Positions 24,926-33,649 of a DNA stretch of 64,000 bases are shown piece by piece (positions within the stretch are counted from its first letter, which is position 1; each line of letters starts with the position of its first letter). Source of the stretch: CAZDET01 sp964504335 (GTDB taxonomy: Bacteria > Bacteroidota > Bacteroidia > Chitinophagales > Saprospiraceae); the NCBI GenBank assembly GCA_964504335.1, contig CAZDET010000024.1, positions 3,468 to 67,467 on the forward strand, given 5' to 3'. A program made the translations under genes and the position numbers. A model generated the notes under the pieces. It worked only from the letters and a program-made list of their open reading frames with translations. It had not been told where the DNA came from and ran no database searches.

Positions 24926-25348
24926 ATGGAACCAAGAGGTAGGGCCATTGAGTTGCTACGAACGCATAATCTTCGATTGACGGAGACCAGAAGGCAGATT
25001 CTTGAAATATTTATTGAGGCGGGCAACCAAGCGCTTTCCAGTCAGGATATAGAAGGACATTTTGAAAAGATCGACCGCGTGACGCTTTACCGAACCCTGC
25101 GTAGTTTCGAAGAAACCGGCCTGATCCACGAAGCAGTAGACGGTAGCCACAAACAGAAATACGCACTTTGCTCCGAAGAATGTTCTTCGGAAGAACATCA
25201 GGATGATCACGCTCATTTCTTTTGCACCCATTGCGAACAAACCATTTGCCTGGAAGGAGTAATGGTCCCTTCAGTCCAGGTCCCGGGGGCTTATCAGGTG
25301 GCCAATCGACAGCTTGTCTTGTCGGGGGTTTGCCCGGACTGTCAATAA
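24926..25348 (+). CDS. Fur-family metal-dependent repressor, probably Zur
   Basis: A 140-residue Fur-family protein. The N-terminal winged helix reads RLTETRRQILEIFIEAGNQALSSQDIEGHFEKIDRVTLYRTLRSFEETGLIHEA. The C-terminal dimerisation and metal domain has HAHFFCTHC and a closing CPDC, the two CxxC pairs of the structural zinc site. The gene is followed 12 bp later by a perfect inverted repeat and then a His-rich TonB receptor. That context favours zinc (Zur) over iron, but the sequence alone cannot separate Zur from Fur or PerR. It is probably a repressor of the receptor gene downstream. Confidence 0.9.
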   Translation: MEPRGRAIELLRTHNLRLTETRRQILEIFIEAGNQALSSQDIEGHFEKIDRVTLYRTLRSFEETGLIHEAVDGSHKQKYALCSEECSSEEHQDDHAHFFCTHCEQTICLEGVMVPSVQVPGAYQVANRQLVLSGVCPDCQ

Positions 25349-25360
25349 TGACTTTCCGAT

Positions 25361-25394
25361 GTTTTTGCAATAATGTTGCAAAAACGTAGATTTG
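25361..25394 (+). promoter_or_regulatory. Probable Zur operator overlapping the receptor promoter
   Basis: A perfect 10-bp inverted repeat, arms GTTTTTGCAA (25361-25370) and TTGCAAAAAC (25376-25385) with a 5-nt spacer, is followed after one base by the exact -7 box TAGATTTG (25387-25394). The repeat occupies the -33 to spacer region, so a bound repressor would block polymerase. Transcription should start about 18 nt before the ATG at 25419. The position between a Fur-family gene and a metal-type receptor makes it a Zur or Fur box by inference. Confidence 0.75.
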
Positions 25395-25418
25395 CAAATA
25401 CCCAACACTCCGATTACT

Positions 25419-27824
25419 ATGTTCAAAGCGCTGCCACTACTCCTCTTATTGTTTCCCGCATTGGGATGGGGGCAGTCTACTGACTCATGCGCTTACCAGA
25501 TTCAAGGGCGCGTGTTCGATCGCGATACACGGGAGCCGATGGCCTTTGTGTCCATTCAATTGCAGGGAACTCACCGCGGAATGGTTTCCGATGAAGAGGG
25601 AAACTTTCTTTTTGAAAGTATCTGTGAAAAAGAGGTCGATTTGGTGTTTTCGTACATCGGATATAAAAAGCTAGTTCACCACCACGATTTTCATCATCCG
25701 ACGGTAGAAGTATATATGGCCTCGGAGGGCTTGCTATTGGAAAGTGTGGTGATAGAAGAAGAGCGAACCCGAGGAGGACTGGTCTCTTCTTCGGCACAAC
25801 TCCTGACCGGAGAATCGCTCGAGCAGGTCAAAACGGAATCATTCGGGGAGGTAGCCAGCCAGATTGCGGGGGTTGATTTAATTCGAACCGGGCAAAACGT
25901 GGCCAAGCCCGTCATTCACGGTTTGCACAGCAATCGCATCCTCGTTGTTAACAATGGCATTAACCACGCCTTTCAGAATTGGGGCATCGAACACGCGCCC
26001 GAGATCGACCCATCGGCCATAGGTCAGTTAGAGGTGATCAAAGGAGCGGCAACCGTCCGTTACGGCCCGGAAGCGCTGGGAGGAGTGATTCTCACCAAAC
26101 CTACTCCGCTGGAGCTTTCTACGCCATTTCGTGGGGTCTTGGGGCTGACGGGAAAATCGAATGGCCGATCCGGTGAAGCAAATGCGGAATTGACAAAAGG
26201 CTTTAAATGGCTGAGTGTGCTAGCAGGAGGTTCCTATGTCCGCCAGGGAGATCTACAGGCACCCGATTACAATTTGAGCAATACGGGTAAAGAAGAACTA
26301 TCTGTGTACGGGGGCTTCAAAATTCACCCGCTGCCGGAATTGGATATTGAAGGCTACTACAGTCGATTCGATCAAACGCTAGGCATTTTGCGGGGCTCCA
26401 CTTTTGGTAATTTGGAAGATTTGCAGCGAGCTATCGAAAGCAATACGCCCTTATTCACCGAGCCGTTTACGTATGAAATTGACCAGCCCAAGCAAGAATC
26501 CACGCACGATTTGTACAAGGCGGCAGCAAAGTATGTGGGCAAACGGCAAGCTGTTTCGGTACAGTACGGATATCAGCTTAATCATCGTAGGGAATTTGGC
26601 TTGCGCCGCGGCGATGCGCCAAATATTGACTTAGAACTGCGTACTCATAGTCTGGAGTTGGAATGGCAACACCCGACCATCGGCAACCTAAACGGCCGTT
26701 TGGGAGGGCAGTGGCAAATTCAGGCAAATGATAATTTACCCGGTACAAATACGGTACCGTTTATCCCCAATTTCGATAGTGAGCGCTACGGGTTCTACCT
26801 GATCGAAGCGTTGGAATCCGGTCCGAATACCTTCGAATTGGGAATTCGATACGATGTTTTTACAGCCGACATTGTCGGTCGGGAGCCGGATAACACCATT
26901 TACAGCAATACCATCGATTATCGCAATTGGACCGCCACCTTGGGCTACCGCCGGCAATTGTCGGATGATATTCTATTTCGCACTAATTTCGGTACCGCCT
27001 GGCGACCGCCGAATATTGCCGAGCTGTATCGGTTCGGGCAGCATGCCTTTTTTATTGAATACGGACTGTGGCGCTACACCATTGATGATCGATTTGACTT
27101 CGTGACGACCTCTCAAGGCATTTTAGATGAGAGTGATCGGGCAGTGCCGTCAGAAGTAGGATATAAATGGATTAATACGCTGGAAATCAATCGACCTGAT
27201 TTTCAGTTGGAGGCTACCGGCTACGTGAACTATATCGATAATTATATATTTTCCAGGCCTGGTGGGCTGACGCGCACCCCTCGTGGATTCTTTGTGTTTT
27301 TCCTTTACGATCAGTCGGACGCCCTGTTCTGGGGATTGGACTTGACGGGGCGCTGGACCCATTCGCCCCAGTTTTCGTCGGAGGCAAAAGGCAGCTATTT
27401 GTGGGCGCAGCAATTATCACCAGCGGATAATTTCGTGGGTCTTCCCCCACTTAAAATTAGTTACGATCTGACTTACCGGCCCGATTGGAAGTGGTCGCAG
27501 GACAATCGGATTCAGTTGAGCCTAAGTTACACATTCGAGCAATTTAAGCATCCGCGTATCCTGACAGTGGATGAGTTTCTGAATGCCAATCAGGACGACC
27601 GGCCGCGCTTTACTGAGAGTGCGCTCGACTTCGATATCGTGCCACCACCACCTGGGTTTTTCCTGGCGCATGTTTCCTGGCGCTCTTCCATTGGCAAGTT
27701 GGAGTGGCGGCTGGCGGTTCAAAACCTGTTTAATACTTCGTACCGGGCCTACACGGATCGGATGCGTTACTTTGCGGATGATTTGGGACGAAATGTGGTG
27801 TTGTCGCTGACCTATCGAATTTAA
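25419..27824 (+). CDS. TonB-dependent receptor, probable zinc or metal importer (ZnuD-like)
   Basis: An 801-residue outer-membrane receptor. Its ATG at 25419 begins a signal peptide (MFKALPLLLLLFPALGWGQ); an upstream TTG at 25392 lies inside the -7 box. A carboxypeptidase-D-like domain (RVFDRDTREPMAFVSIQLQG, FSYIGYKKL) leads into a His cluster, HHHDFHHPTVEV. The plug has GLHSNRILVVNNGINHAFQNWGIEHAPEIDPSAIGQLEVIKGAATVRYGPEALGG, and a barrel follows to LSLTYRI. The His cluster, the Fur-family gene just upstream and the intervening operator suggest a zinc receptor. Iron or another chelate is possible. Confidence 0.88.
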   Translation: MFKALPLLLLLFPALGWGQSTDSCAYQIQGRVFDRDTREPMAFVSIQLQGTHRGMVSDEEGNFLFESICEKEVDLVFSYIGYKKLVHHHDFHHPTVEVYMASEGLLLESVVIEEERTRGGLVSSSAQLLTGESLEQVKTESFGEVASQIAGVDLIRTGQNVAKPVIHGLHSNRILVVNNGINHAFQNWGIEHAPEIDPSAIGQLEVIKGAATVRYGPEALGGVILTKPTPLELSTPFRGVLGLTGKSNGRSGEANAELTKGFKWLSVLAGGSYVRQGDLQAPDYNLSNTGKEELSVYGGFKIHPLPELDIEGYYSRFDQTLGILRGSTFGNLEDLQRAIESNTPLFTEPFTYEIDQPKQESTHDLYKAAAKYVGKRQAVSVQYGYQLNHRREFGLRRGDAPNIDLELRTHSLELEWQHPTIGNLNGRLGGQWQIQANDNLPGTNTVPFIPNFDSERYGFYLIEALESGPNTFELGIRYDVFTADIVGREPDNTIYSNTIDYRNWTATLGYRRQLSDDILFRTNFGTAWRPPNIAELYRFGQHAFFIEYGLWRYTIDDRFDFVTTSQGILDESDRAVPSEVGYKWINTLEINRPDFQLEATGYVNYIDNYIFSRPGGLTRTPRGFFVFFLYDQSDALFWGLDLTGRWTHSPQFSSEAKGSYLWAQQLSPADNFVGLPPLKISYDLTYRPDWKWSQDNRIQLSLSYTFEQFKHPRILTVDEFLNANQDDRPRFTESALDFDIVPPPPGFFLAHVSWRSSIGKLEWRLAVQNLFNTSYRAYTDRMRYFADDLGRNVVLSLTYRI

Positions 27825-28025
27825 CAAATCGCAAAATCAAGTTGGGGAATGGGATTAGCCGTCTACAAACGGGTAAGTGGCGCTATGCCCTTGACAGGGA
27901 GCTCAAAAATGATCAGTTTTGATTCGAACCTGACTTCGGGTTCCATCCAATGTACAACCAGGTAGGTACCTCCGAATTACAAGACGGTAACGCCCGAGCG
28001 ACCGGCTCGGTACATCCCGCACAGC

Positions 28026-28079
28026 GTGGTGGTGGAGGGCGGGCAATTTTTTTCCCCACCCATATGGAGTGGCACCACC
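28026..28079 (-). repeat. Possible third member of the structured element family (core only)
   Basis: The gene-free spacer 27825-28286 holds a hairpin resembling copies A and B. GGGCGGG (28037-28043) lies opposite CCCACCC (28055-28061), followed by ATATGGAGTG where B has ATATGGTGTG. An outer stem GGTGGTG (28028-28034) with CACCACC (28073-28079) closes it. As in copy B, the C-A mismatch on + becomes a G-U pair if the minus strand is transcribed. Outside this core I find no alignment to A and B, so membership is tentative. The rest of the spacer has a further CCGAGC/GCTCGG hairpin and no open frame. Confidence 0.4.
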
Positions 28080-28154
28080 GCCGAGGTCACCAACCGACCT
28101 TCGGCCTCCTTCCCCGTTGAGTTACTCGAACGACCTCCGCCACCTATTGATTTC

Positions 28155-28162
28155 TAAATTTG
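28155..28162 (+). promoter_or_regulatory. Bacteroidota-type -7 element (TAAATTTG)
   Basis: An exact TAnnTTTG match 124 bp before the ATG at 28287. The nearest suitable TTG (28127-28129) gives a 25-nt spacer, slightly long. If used, the transcript has a leader of about 117 nt. Confidence 0.4.
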
Positions 28163-28286
28163 TTTAGCTCAACCAACAGCACCCTTATCGCTCGCTCCCC
28201 AGGACAAACCAGGCGTTACCTTTTCTTCAGAAATCGTAACTTAAACCAGTTCTATGATTAAAAACAAAATGTAGAGCCTACAAATA

Positions 28287-28895
28287 ATGGAAAGACAAAT
28301 CGTTCGCTCCTTTTTTGAAGACCCGCAAAATATCATCGCTTTCGGTGTCACCCTCGTTAGTGTTTGCGCCCTAATGGTATCCATTTATCAAACCCGTATT
28401 ATGACCGAGCAGCGGGAATTGATGTTTGAGCAAGCAAAGGCCGAGGTGTGGCCCCATATATCTATGGGAGTCTCCAAAGGGCACAATCAGGATGGTAGCA
28501 TCGCCAAATTTATAATTGGTATGGGAAACGACGGCGTTGGCCCCGCAATTATCAAAGGGGTACGCGTAACGTACAAGGGGCAAACGGCGGAAAACTGGTG
28601 GGATTTGTTCGATCAATTTGAAAAACCGGATTCTGTAGAAACCTATATCAGTAATTCCAGCATAAACGATCGCATCGTAAAAATTGACGAAGAATTTGCC
28701 GCTTTAGACTTGGATAATAATTTACCGCTCGCACAGATCTTTTATCGCGAAGCTAAATTAATTCAGATCGAAGTGCTCTACGAATCCATTTATGGTGATA
28801 GCTGGCTCTATACGCATTCCTTTGGTAAAAAAGATGTTACCCAAACCGTCGATCAGGACTTTCAAATCCCGGAAGAGGAGCAGTTTGAAAGCTGA
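28287..28895 (+). CDS. Hypothetical single-span membrane protein
   Basis: A 202-residue protein with one N-terminal membrane segment (IIAFGVTLVSVCALMVSIY, about 15-35) and no cleavable signal. It continues into a short charged helix and a soluble beta-rich domain (FIIGMGNDGVGPAIIKGVRVTYKG, IEVLYESIYGDSWLYTHSFGK). The segment GMGNDGVGPAIIKGV is typical of proteins annotated only as hypothetical in many bacteria, where it sits after a TM helix. Its codons are visibly more AT-rich than the flanking genes, which may mean it was acquired. No partner genes are near. Function unknown. Confidence 0.7.
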   Translation: MERQIVRSFFEDPQNIIAFGVTLVSVCALMVSIYQTRIMTEQRELMFEQAKAEVWPHISMGVSKGHNQDGSIAKFIIGMGNDGVGPAIIKGVRVTYKGQTAENWWDLFDQFEKPDSVETYISNSSINDRIVKIDEEFAALDLDNNLPLAQIFYREAKLIQIEVLYESIYGDSWLYTHSFGKKDVTQTVDQDFQIPEEEQFES

Positions 28896-28950
28896 TCGGG
28901 AATTAATTTAGTCTACTGCAAATACGAAATTTGACGCTTCTTTCAATGAG

Positions 28951-28984
28951 AAAAGCGCCATCTTCCGAGAAGATGACGCCTTTC
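28951..28984. terminator. Bidirectional terminator
   Basis: Between convergent genes, AAAAGCGCCATCTTC and GAAGATGACGCCTTT form a stem with a 3-nt loop and one internal mismatch, with an A-run before it and T-rich sequence after. It should end transcripts from both sides. Confidence 0.7.
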
Positions 28985-29019
28985 ATACTTATTTCAAATA
29001 GGTCTTCCGAAGGGAAGTG

Positions 29020-32000
29020 CTACTGTGTAATCACTAATCTGGATACAACAGTCTCATTGTCGACTGTTACCTGTACCTGGTAAACGCCACTGTTCAGTCC
29101 ATCCAGACTAAGCGGGCGACGGTTAACCAAGCCAACTTTGTTGAATTGGATGTCCTGAACAATTCGGCCGGAGAGGTCGATGATCCGTACCTGTGCGGCA
29201 CCTTCCAATTTGCTGGTTAGTTGCAGGGTTGCACTCAATCGAGCCGGGTTGGGATAGATATCCAGTTGGAGCGCATCCGTTGCAATGGCACCGTTGGCAA
29301 GGTTCACCTCCGTACCAGCCAATGCATCGCCGGCAACTACGCTGAAGTTGATAGTGGCTGCCGTACCGGCCGCTCCGCCGGCATTTGATTCCTGGTAGGG
29401 AATAGCAGTCAAGGTGTAATCACCTTCCACGAACGGCCGTGATCCGTTGCCAAATACGGCATAGGGGACGATATTCTCAGTCCGGACCCTGCTAAGGTTG
29501 CCCGGAGCCTGCAAGTCGAATACGACACTTCCCACGATCGCCGGATCGGTAATGGCTTCAATGTTCAGTGCATTATTGCTGATTTCCGAAAGCACAATGG
29601 TTTCCCCGTCTTCCAGGTTGTCATCCAGTACAGTACCGGCGTCGTCGAAGAGGACGAAGCGGTCGATCGCAGCATTCAGTACGACTTCGAAGGATACGGT
29701 ACGAGTGGCCACAACGTCTCCACCGCCGCCGTTTCCGCTGTAGGCAGTTACAGTGAGGGTGTAAGAACCGACCGGAAACTCTCTGGCGTAGTTTACTTCC
29801 CGGGTATTGCCCAGGTTCGCCGGGTTACCGAATAGGAAGTAAGGCGCAAAGTTTTCGGTGGTGGTGATGTCGATGGGGCCATCCAGGTCAAATACAACAC
29901 TGCCCACGGAGCGAGTCGGGGTAGATTTGATATTCAACGGAACATTGCCAATTTCCTGTAGGTCGATAACCGTTCCGTCGGTCAGGCTGTTGACAAGCAC
30001 TCTGCCGTTACCATCGGTAACTTGCAAAGAGCCGGTGGCATCTCCCACACCAAAGACGGTCACGGTGCCACTCACCTCGTTGGCGGTAACAACAAGCGGC
30101 TCTCCGTTCGGGCTGTCCACTGCCGGGACAAAAACTACGTCTTCTACCCCGAGATCGCCGGCACCAGCTGATTCGGCATCTACATCAAAGTTGCGGTTGT
30201 TGACGAAGTTGACGAAGTAAGGGTTACTTGGATCGGTGACATTGTACACCATAATGCCTCCGTAGCGCTCCAGACCGATCAGCGCATAGGTGGCATCACC
30301 CTGGGTAGCGATGGCAACCGCTTCCGGCTCGATACCCTTATCGTCGCTGCGGCTCTTCCGCGAATCGTTGTCGTCGTTGTTGCTGTTGAAGTTGTCGGGG
30401 TCCAGCTCGGCGATGATGCGGGCGAAATCGTTACCGCTGTCGAATACGAGGTTGCCCTTGTCGTCGAAGATAGAGAAGGACCGGGCGCCGTAACCGAAAA
30501 TTTGGTCGAAGTCACCGTCGCCGTCGTAATCCCCATTGGCAGTCGTGGCCAGTAGGCGGCCGAGTAGGGTATCGTTCTGGATCGTGGCTGCATCGGGATA
30601 AGCCGTCGGGTCGAGCATCAGATCGCCCACACGCTCTTCCTCGGAGAAGTCATCGTAATCGCGGGCATCCCCTTCGTTGGCGGTAACGATGTAACTGCGG
30701 CCATCTACTTCGTAGCTGGTAATCGCATCCGGCTGGTAGAAGCTCAGCACGGGCCAGTTGCGGATGTTAATTTCCTCTGCCCGGTTGCTGGCATCGATGG
30801 CATTGTCGCTGCAAAACTCGATGATACCGAGAATAGAATTATCGGTGATTCCCGCACCGGCAAGGCCGAAATCGTTGTCGTTCAGTACGGCAAGGGCGTT
30901 GTTGGGCAGTGCCGCCAGGCCTTCCGGCTTGTCGCTGGCGAGATAGCCGATGCTGGGCAAGTTGAGCAGCTTGTTCTTCGCCACCGGAACGATGCCAGCA
31001 GCCGCCAGATCGTCAGCAGACATTTGCTCCAGCGTCATGCCGGTAGAGCCGTCTTCCGTGGATTCGGGAGATCCGAACGTATTGGTGGCACCGGTCAGGT
31101 TAATCGTAAAGATGAACTTCTTACCGTTGGGTTGATCGGGGTTGCTGGAATCGCGTTCCAGTACCTGCATCTGGCCATTGCCAATATACACGGCATCGCC
31201 AATCTTATCTACCGCGCTGATATTAATGCCATCGCCAGCATTTTGCTCGAGGAGATAGATGTACTCGCTGACGGGCATGCCCGTAGCCGCATCGACCCCC
31301 AGAATGCGGATCACATCGGAGTTGCCGCGAATGGTAGCGCGATCCGGGGCTTCAATGGGCGACTGGATGAAGGCATACATGATATTGGCATCGCTGTCGA
31401 AGGCAAGCGCCTCAAAGCCGCGGTTGGCCCGGCGCTTGGCGTAAATAGCAGGAAGCGTCTCTGCACCAAAGGTACCGGCGGGCTCCGCGACCAAACCGAG
31501 CGTGGAGGTGCCTTCCGGCACGTAGCGCTCGATGAGCGTCCCATCGGGCTGGAACTTGTAGATCGCAGGACGGTATTCATCGACCATCCAGAAGTTGCCG
31601 TCATTATCAATTTGAATACCCTCAAAATCACCGCCGAAGGCGTCGAAAGGTAAGGCCCGGTATTCATTCCCCGCATCATCGACAAAGTCAATGCCAGTAG
31701 AAGAGCCAACACTGATTTCATCCAGCCGCCAGCTGGCAGCGTCTCCAGCTTCCGTACCAGTGCTCAGGTACTGAAAGGCTACATAAGTGCTGGAAGAAGC
31801 AAAGTCGCTAATATCTACGTATTCGGAAAAAGTGAAAACAGAAGAACCAGCCGACAATACCGCTTGATCGGTAATATCGGTCCAGGTAGCGGAGGTCGGA
31901 TCGCCACCACCATCGTAGTCAGTAGATACCAACAGGTTGAGGCTGCCCCCCTCGAATCGCTGGCTACTGATGAAGCTCAGGAAGGCGGAGCCGGAATAAT

Positions 32001-33486
32001 CCAGTGCCGGGCTGATCAGCCAGTCTTCGCTGGCTTCGTCGGCTCCGAAGCCATTCATCTGTACCTGGAAGTCGCCGTTGCTGTTTACCAGCTCCCAGTT
32101 TTCGTTGCTGGTTACGCTCACGGTTTCCATCATGCCGAAGGTCGTATCCTGGAAGTCGGTGTAGAAGATGTCACCGGGCATTCGCTCGGAGTAGGCAACG
32201 GGTACCTCGTCGAAGCCTTCGATGTTGCCGCGGCCGGAGATGGGCGTCGTGCCGTCTTGGCGGGTCAACAGGATGGATTCGGTCAGGGCAACTACCCCGG
32301 TTTGGGGATTCAACGTGAAACGGATGATACGCCCCTGGTAATCGGGGAGCTTAAAGGGCCGTAGATTTCCCGGAGGTTCGGGGGTGACGGAGCCGCGGCT
32401 GACGGCACCATCGTTGGGGCCGCGATCGGGAACGGTGTAAAACACATATTCCTCATCCGTAGATTCGCCGGCGGCAAAGGTCAGACCGGAAAAACCACCC
32501 AGAAAGACCGTTGGCTGGCCACCACCGTAGGTAGGCGTACCCAGCGGCGGTAAATCGAGCAGTTCGTTCAATACGTAGTTCGTCAGTCGGGGCTGGCCGC
32601 TGTTGTAGTCCTTAGCGCCAAGTGCAAGAATATCGAGCACTTCCAGGCTATTGATGTTTATTACGACGAGGGCGTTGTTTTCCTGGCACGATACGTAAGC
32701 CAGTGAATCGTCTACGATCGTGACGTACTCCGGTTCCAGATCCTGTGCCACGGTCGCACCGGGGCCAAAGATGCGGACGCCCTTGTTGAGCAGGCTGGCC
32801 CGACGGTCGTTAAACTGCTCGAAGGTGATCGTCTCGGCAGTGGCTCCGGTCACGCCGCCGGATACGTCGATTACCGAAACAGAACCTTCCGGATCGGTCA
32901 GATAATCATCACTGGGTTCTCCTTCGTTGGCGGTAATGACCTTTGTTCCATCAGGAGTAAAGGTAAGCATGTCGGGCAGTACGCCCACTTCTACGGTCTC
33001 CCTGACGACACCGTCTACGTCCATAAATACCACCGTGCCGGCTCCATCGACGGCCTCGGCTTGTACGGCGATTGCTACGGCGCCATTGAATACATCCAAA
33101 CTGTTGACACCATCGCCGTAGGGATCCATGCTGATATCGTCGAACAGAATAGGAGTAGCCGGATTGCTAATGTCGAGAATTGTCACGCTATTCGCGTCGG
33201 AGTTCGTGAAAAACAAGCGGGCGCTGCCCGGATCGTAGGCAACAATCTCTGCGGCCCCTTCATCGAAGATGCCGGTAGCATAAGAACCAAGAACGGACAA
33301 CTCGAACTCCTGGTTACCCATCGGAGCGGGCTCGGGGTCACAGCCCGTAGTCTCCGTGGTGTTTAAAATCTTTGTGGTTGCGGTCGGAATCCCTTCCTGA
33401 GGAGGCTCCGCGGAAGGGCGTTGTTTCTGACTGAATAGGGTGGCCGTACAAAACAGCGCCACCAACAACAAGTAGTGCTTCTTCAT
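29020..33486 (-). CDS. T9SS-exported nested propeller protein (choice-of-anchor I, esterase-like phytase, choice-of-anchor J)
   Basis: 1488 residues, signal peptide MKKHYLLLVALFCTATLFSQ. A choice-of-anchor I propeller begins at about 60-300 (SVLGSYATGIFDEGAAEIVAYD, VITANEGEPSDDY) and resumes at about 890-1190 (IVTANEGDARDYDDFSEEERVG). Inserted between is an esterase-like phytase domain, at about 325-440 (YTVPDRGPNDG, FKLPDYQGRIIRF) and about 600-870 (GDFEGIQIDNDGNFWMVDEY). That domain is itself interrupted at about 441-596 by a choice-of-anchor J/cleaved-adhesin-like domain (NENWELVNSNGDFQVQMN, EDWLISPALD). Two Ig-like repeats and a type A sorting domain (IYPNPARLSATLQL to RLVITQ) follow. It probably acts extracellularly on phosphate esters. 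Catalysis is unproven. Confidence 0.88.
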   Translation of the reverse strand: MKKHYLLLVALFCTATLFSQKQRPSAEPPQEGIPTATTKILNTTETTGCDPEPAPMGNQEFELSVLGSYATGIFDEGAAEIVAYDPGSARLFFTNSDANSVTILDISNPATPILFDDISMDPYGDGVNSLDVFNGAVAIAVQAEAVDGAGTVVFMDVDGVVRETVEVGVLPDMLTFTPDGTKVITANEGEPSDDYLTDPEGSVSVIDVSGGVTGATAETITFEQFNDRRASLLNKGVRIFGPGATVAQDLEPEYVTIVDDSLAYVSCQENNALVVININSLEVLDILALGAKDYNSGQPRLTNYVLNELLDLPPLGTPTYGGGQPTVFLGGFSGLTFAAGESTDEEYVFYTVPDRGPNDGAVSRGSVTPEPPGNLRPFKLPDYQGRIIRFTLNPQTGVVALTESILLTRQDGTTPISGRGNIEGFDEVPVAYSERMPGDIFYTDFQDTTFGMMETVSVTSNENWELVNSNGDFQVQMNGFGADEASEDWLISPALDYSGSAFLSFISSQRFEGGSLNLLVSTDYDGGGDPTSATWTDITDQAVLSAGSSVFTFSEYVDISDFASSSTYVAFQYLSTGTEAGDAASWRLDEISVGSSTGIDFVDDAGNEYRALPFDAFGGDFEGIQIDNDGNFWMVDEYRPAIYKFQPDGTLIERYVPEGTSTLGLVAEPAGTFGAETLPAIYAKRRANRGFEALAFDSDANIMYAFIQSPIEAPDRATIRGNSDVIRILGVDAATGMPVSEYIYLLEQNAGDGINISAVDKIGDAVYIGNGQMQVLERDSSNPDQPNGKKFIFTINLTGATNTFGSPESTEDGSTGMTLEQMSADDLAAAGIVPVAKNKLLNLPSIGYLASDKPEGLAALPNNALAVLNDNDFGLAGAGITDNSILGIIEFCSDNAIDASNRAEEINIRNWPVLSFYQPDAITSYEVDGRSYIVTANEGDARDYDDFSEEERVGDLMLDPTAYPDAATIQNDTLLGRLLATTANGDYDGDGDFDQIFGYGARSFSIFDDKGNLVFDSGNDFARIIAELDPDNFNSNNDDNDSRKSRSDDKGIEPEAVAIATQGDATYALIGLERYGGIMVYNVTDPSNPYFVNFVNNRNFDVDAESAGAGDLGVEDVVFVPAVDSPNGEPLVVTANEVSGTVTVFGVGDATGSLQVTDGNGRVLVNSLTDGTVIDLQEIGNVPLNIKSTPTRSVGSVVFDLDGPIDITTTENFAPYFLFGNPANLGNTREVNYAREFPVGSYTLTVTAYSGNGGGGDVVATRTVSFEVVLNAAIDRFVLFDDAGTVLDDNLEDGETIVLSEISNNALNIEAITDPAIVGSVVFDLQAPGNLSRVRTENIVPYAVFGNGSRPFVEGDYTLTAIPYQESNAGGAAGTAATINFSVVAGDALAGTEVNLANGAIATDALQLDIYPNPARLSATLQLTSKLEGAAQVRIIDLSGRIVQDIQFNKVGLVNRRPLSLDGLNSGVYQVQVTVDNETVVSRLVITQ

Positions 33487-33649
33487 TAAGATGAGTTTGT
33501 GGGTGAACGGGAAAATCTTAAGATAGAAGCATTGGGTTGTATCTATTATTCTGTGATTGTTAATTATTTATGAATTCTGTCAAACGAGCATAAACGGCTC
33601 TGATTTCGAGCCGGTAATAACTGGCGTTCGCATACTCGAGAAGCGGTAC

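Noticed and set aside
27900..27960. Possible tRNA T-loop (GGTTCGAATC on the minus strand)
   Set aside because: The bases flanking the loop do not form a T-stem and no acceptor or anticodon arm fits around it.
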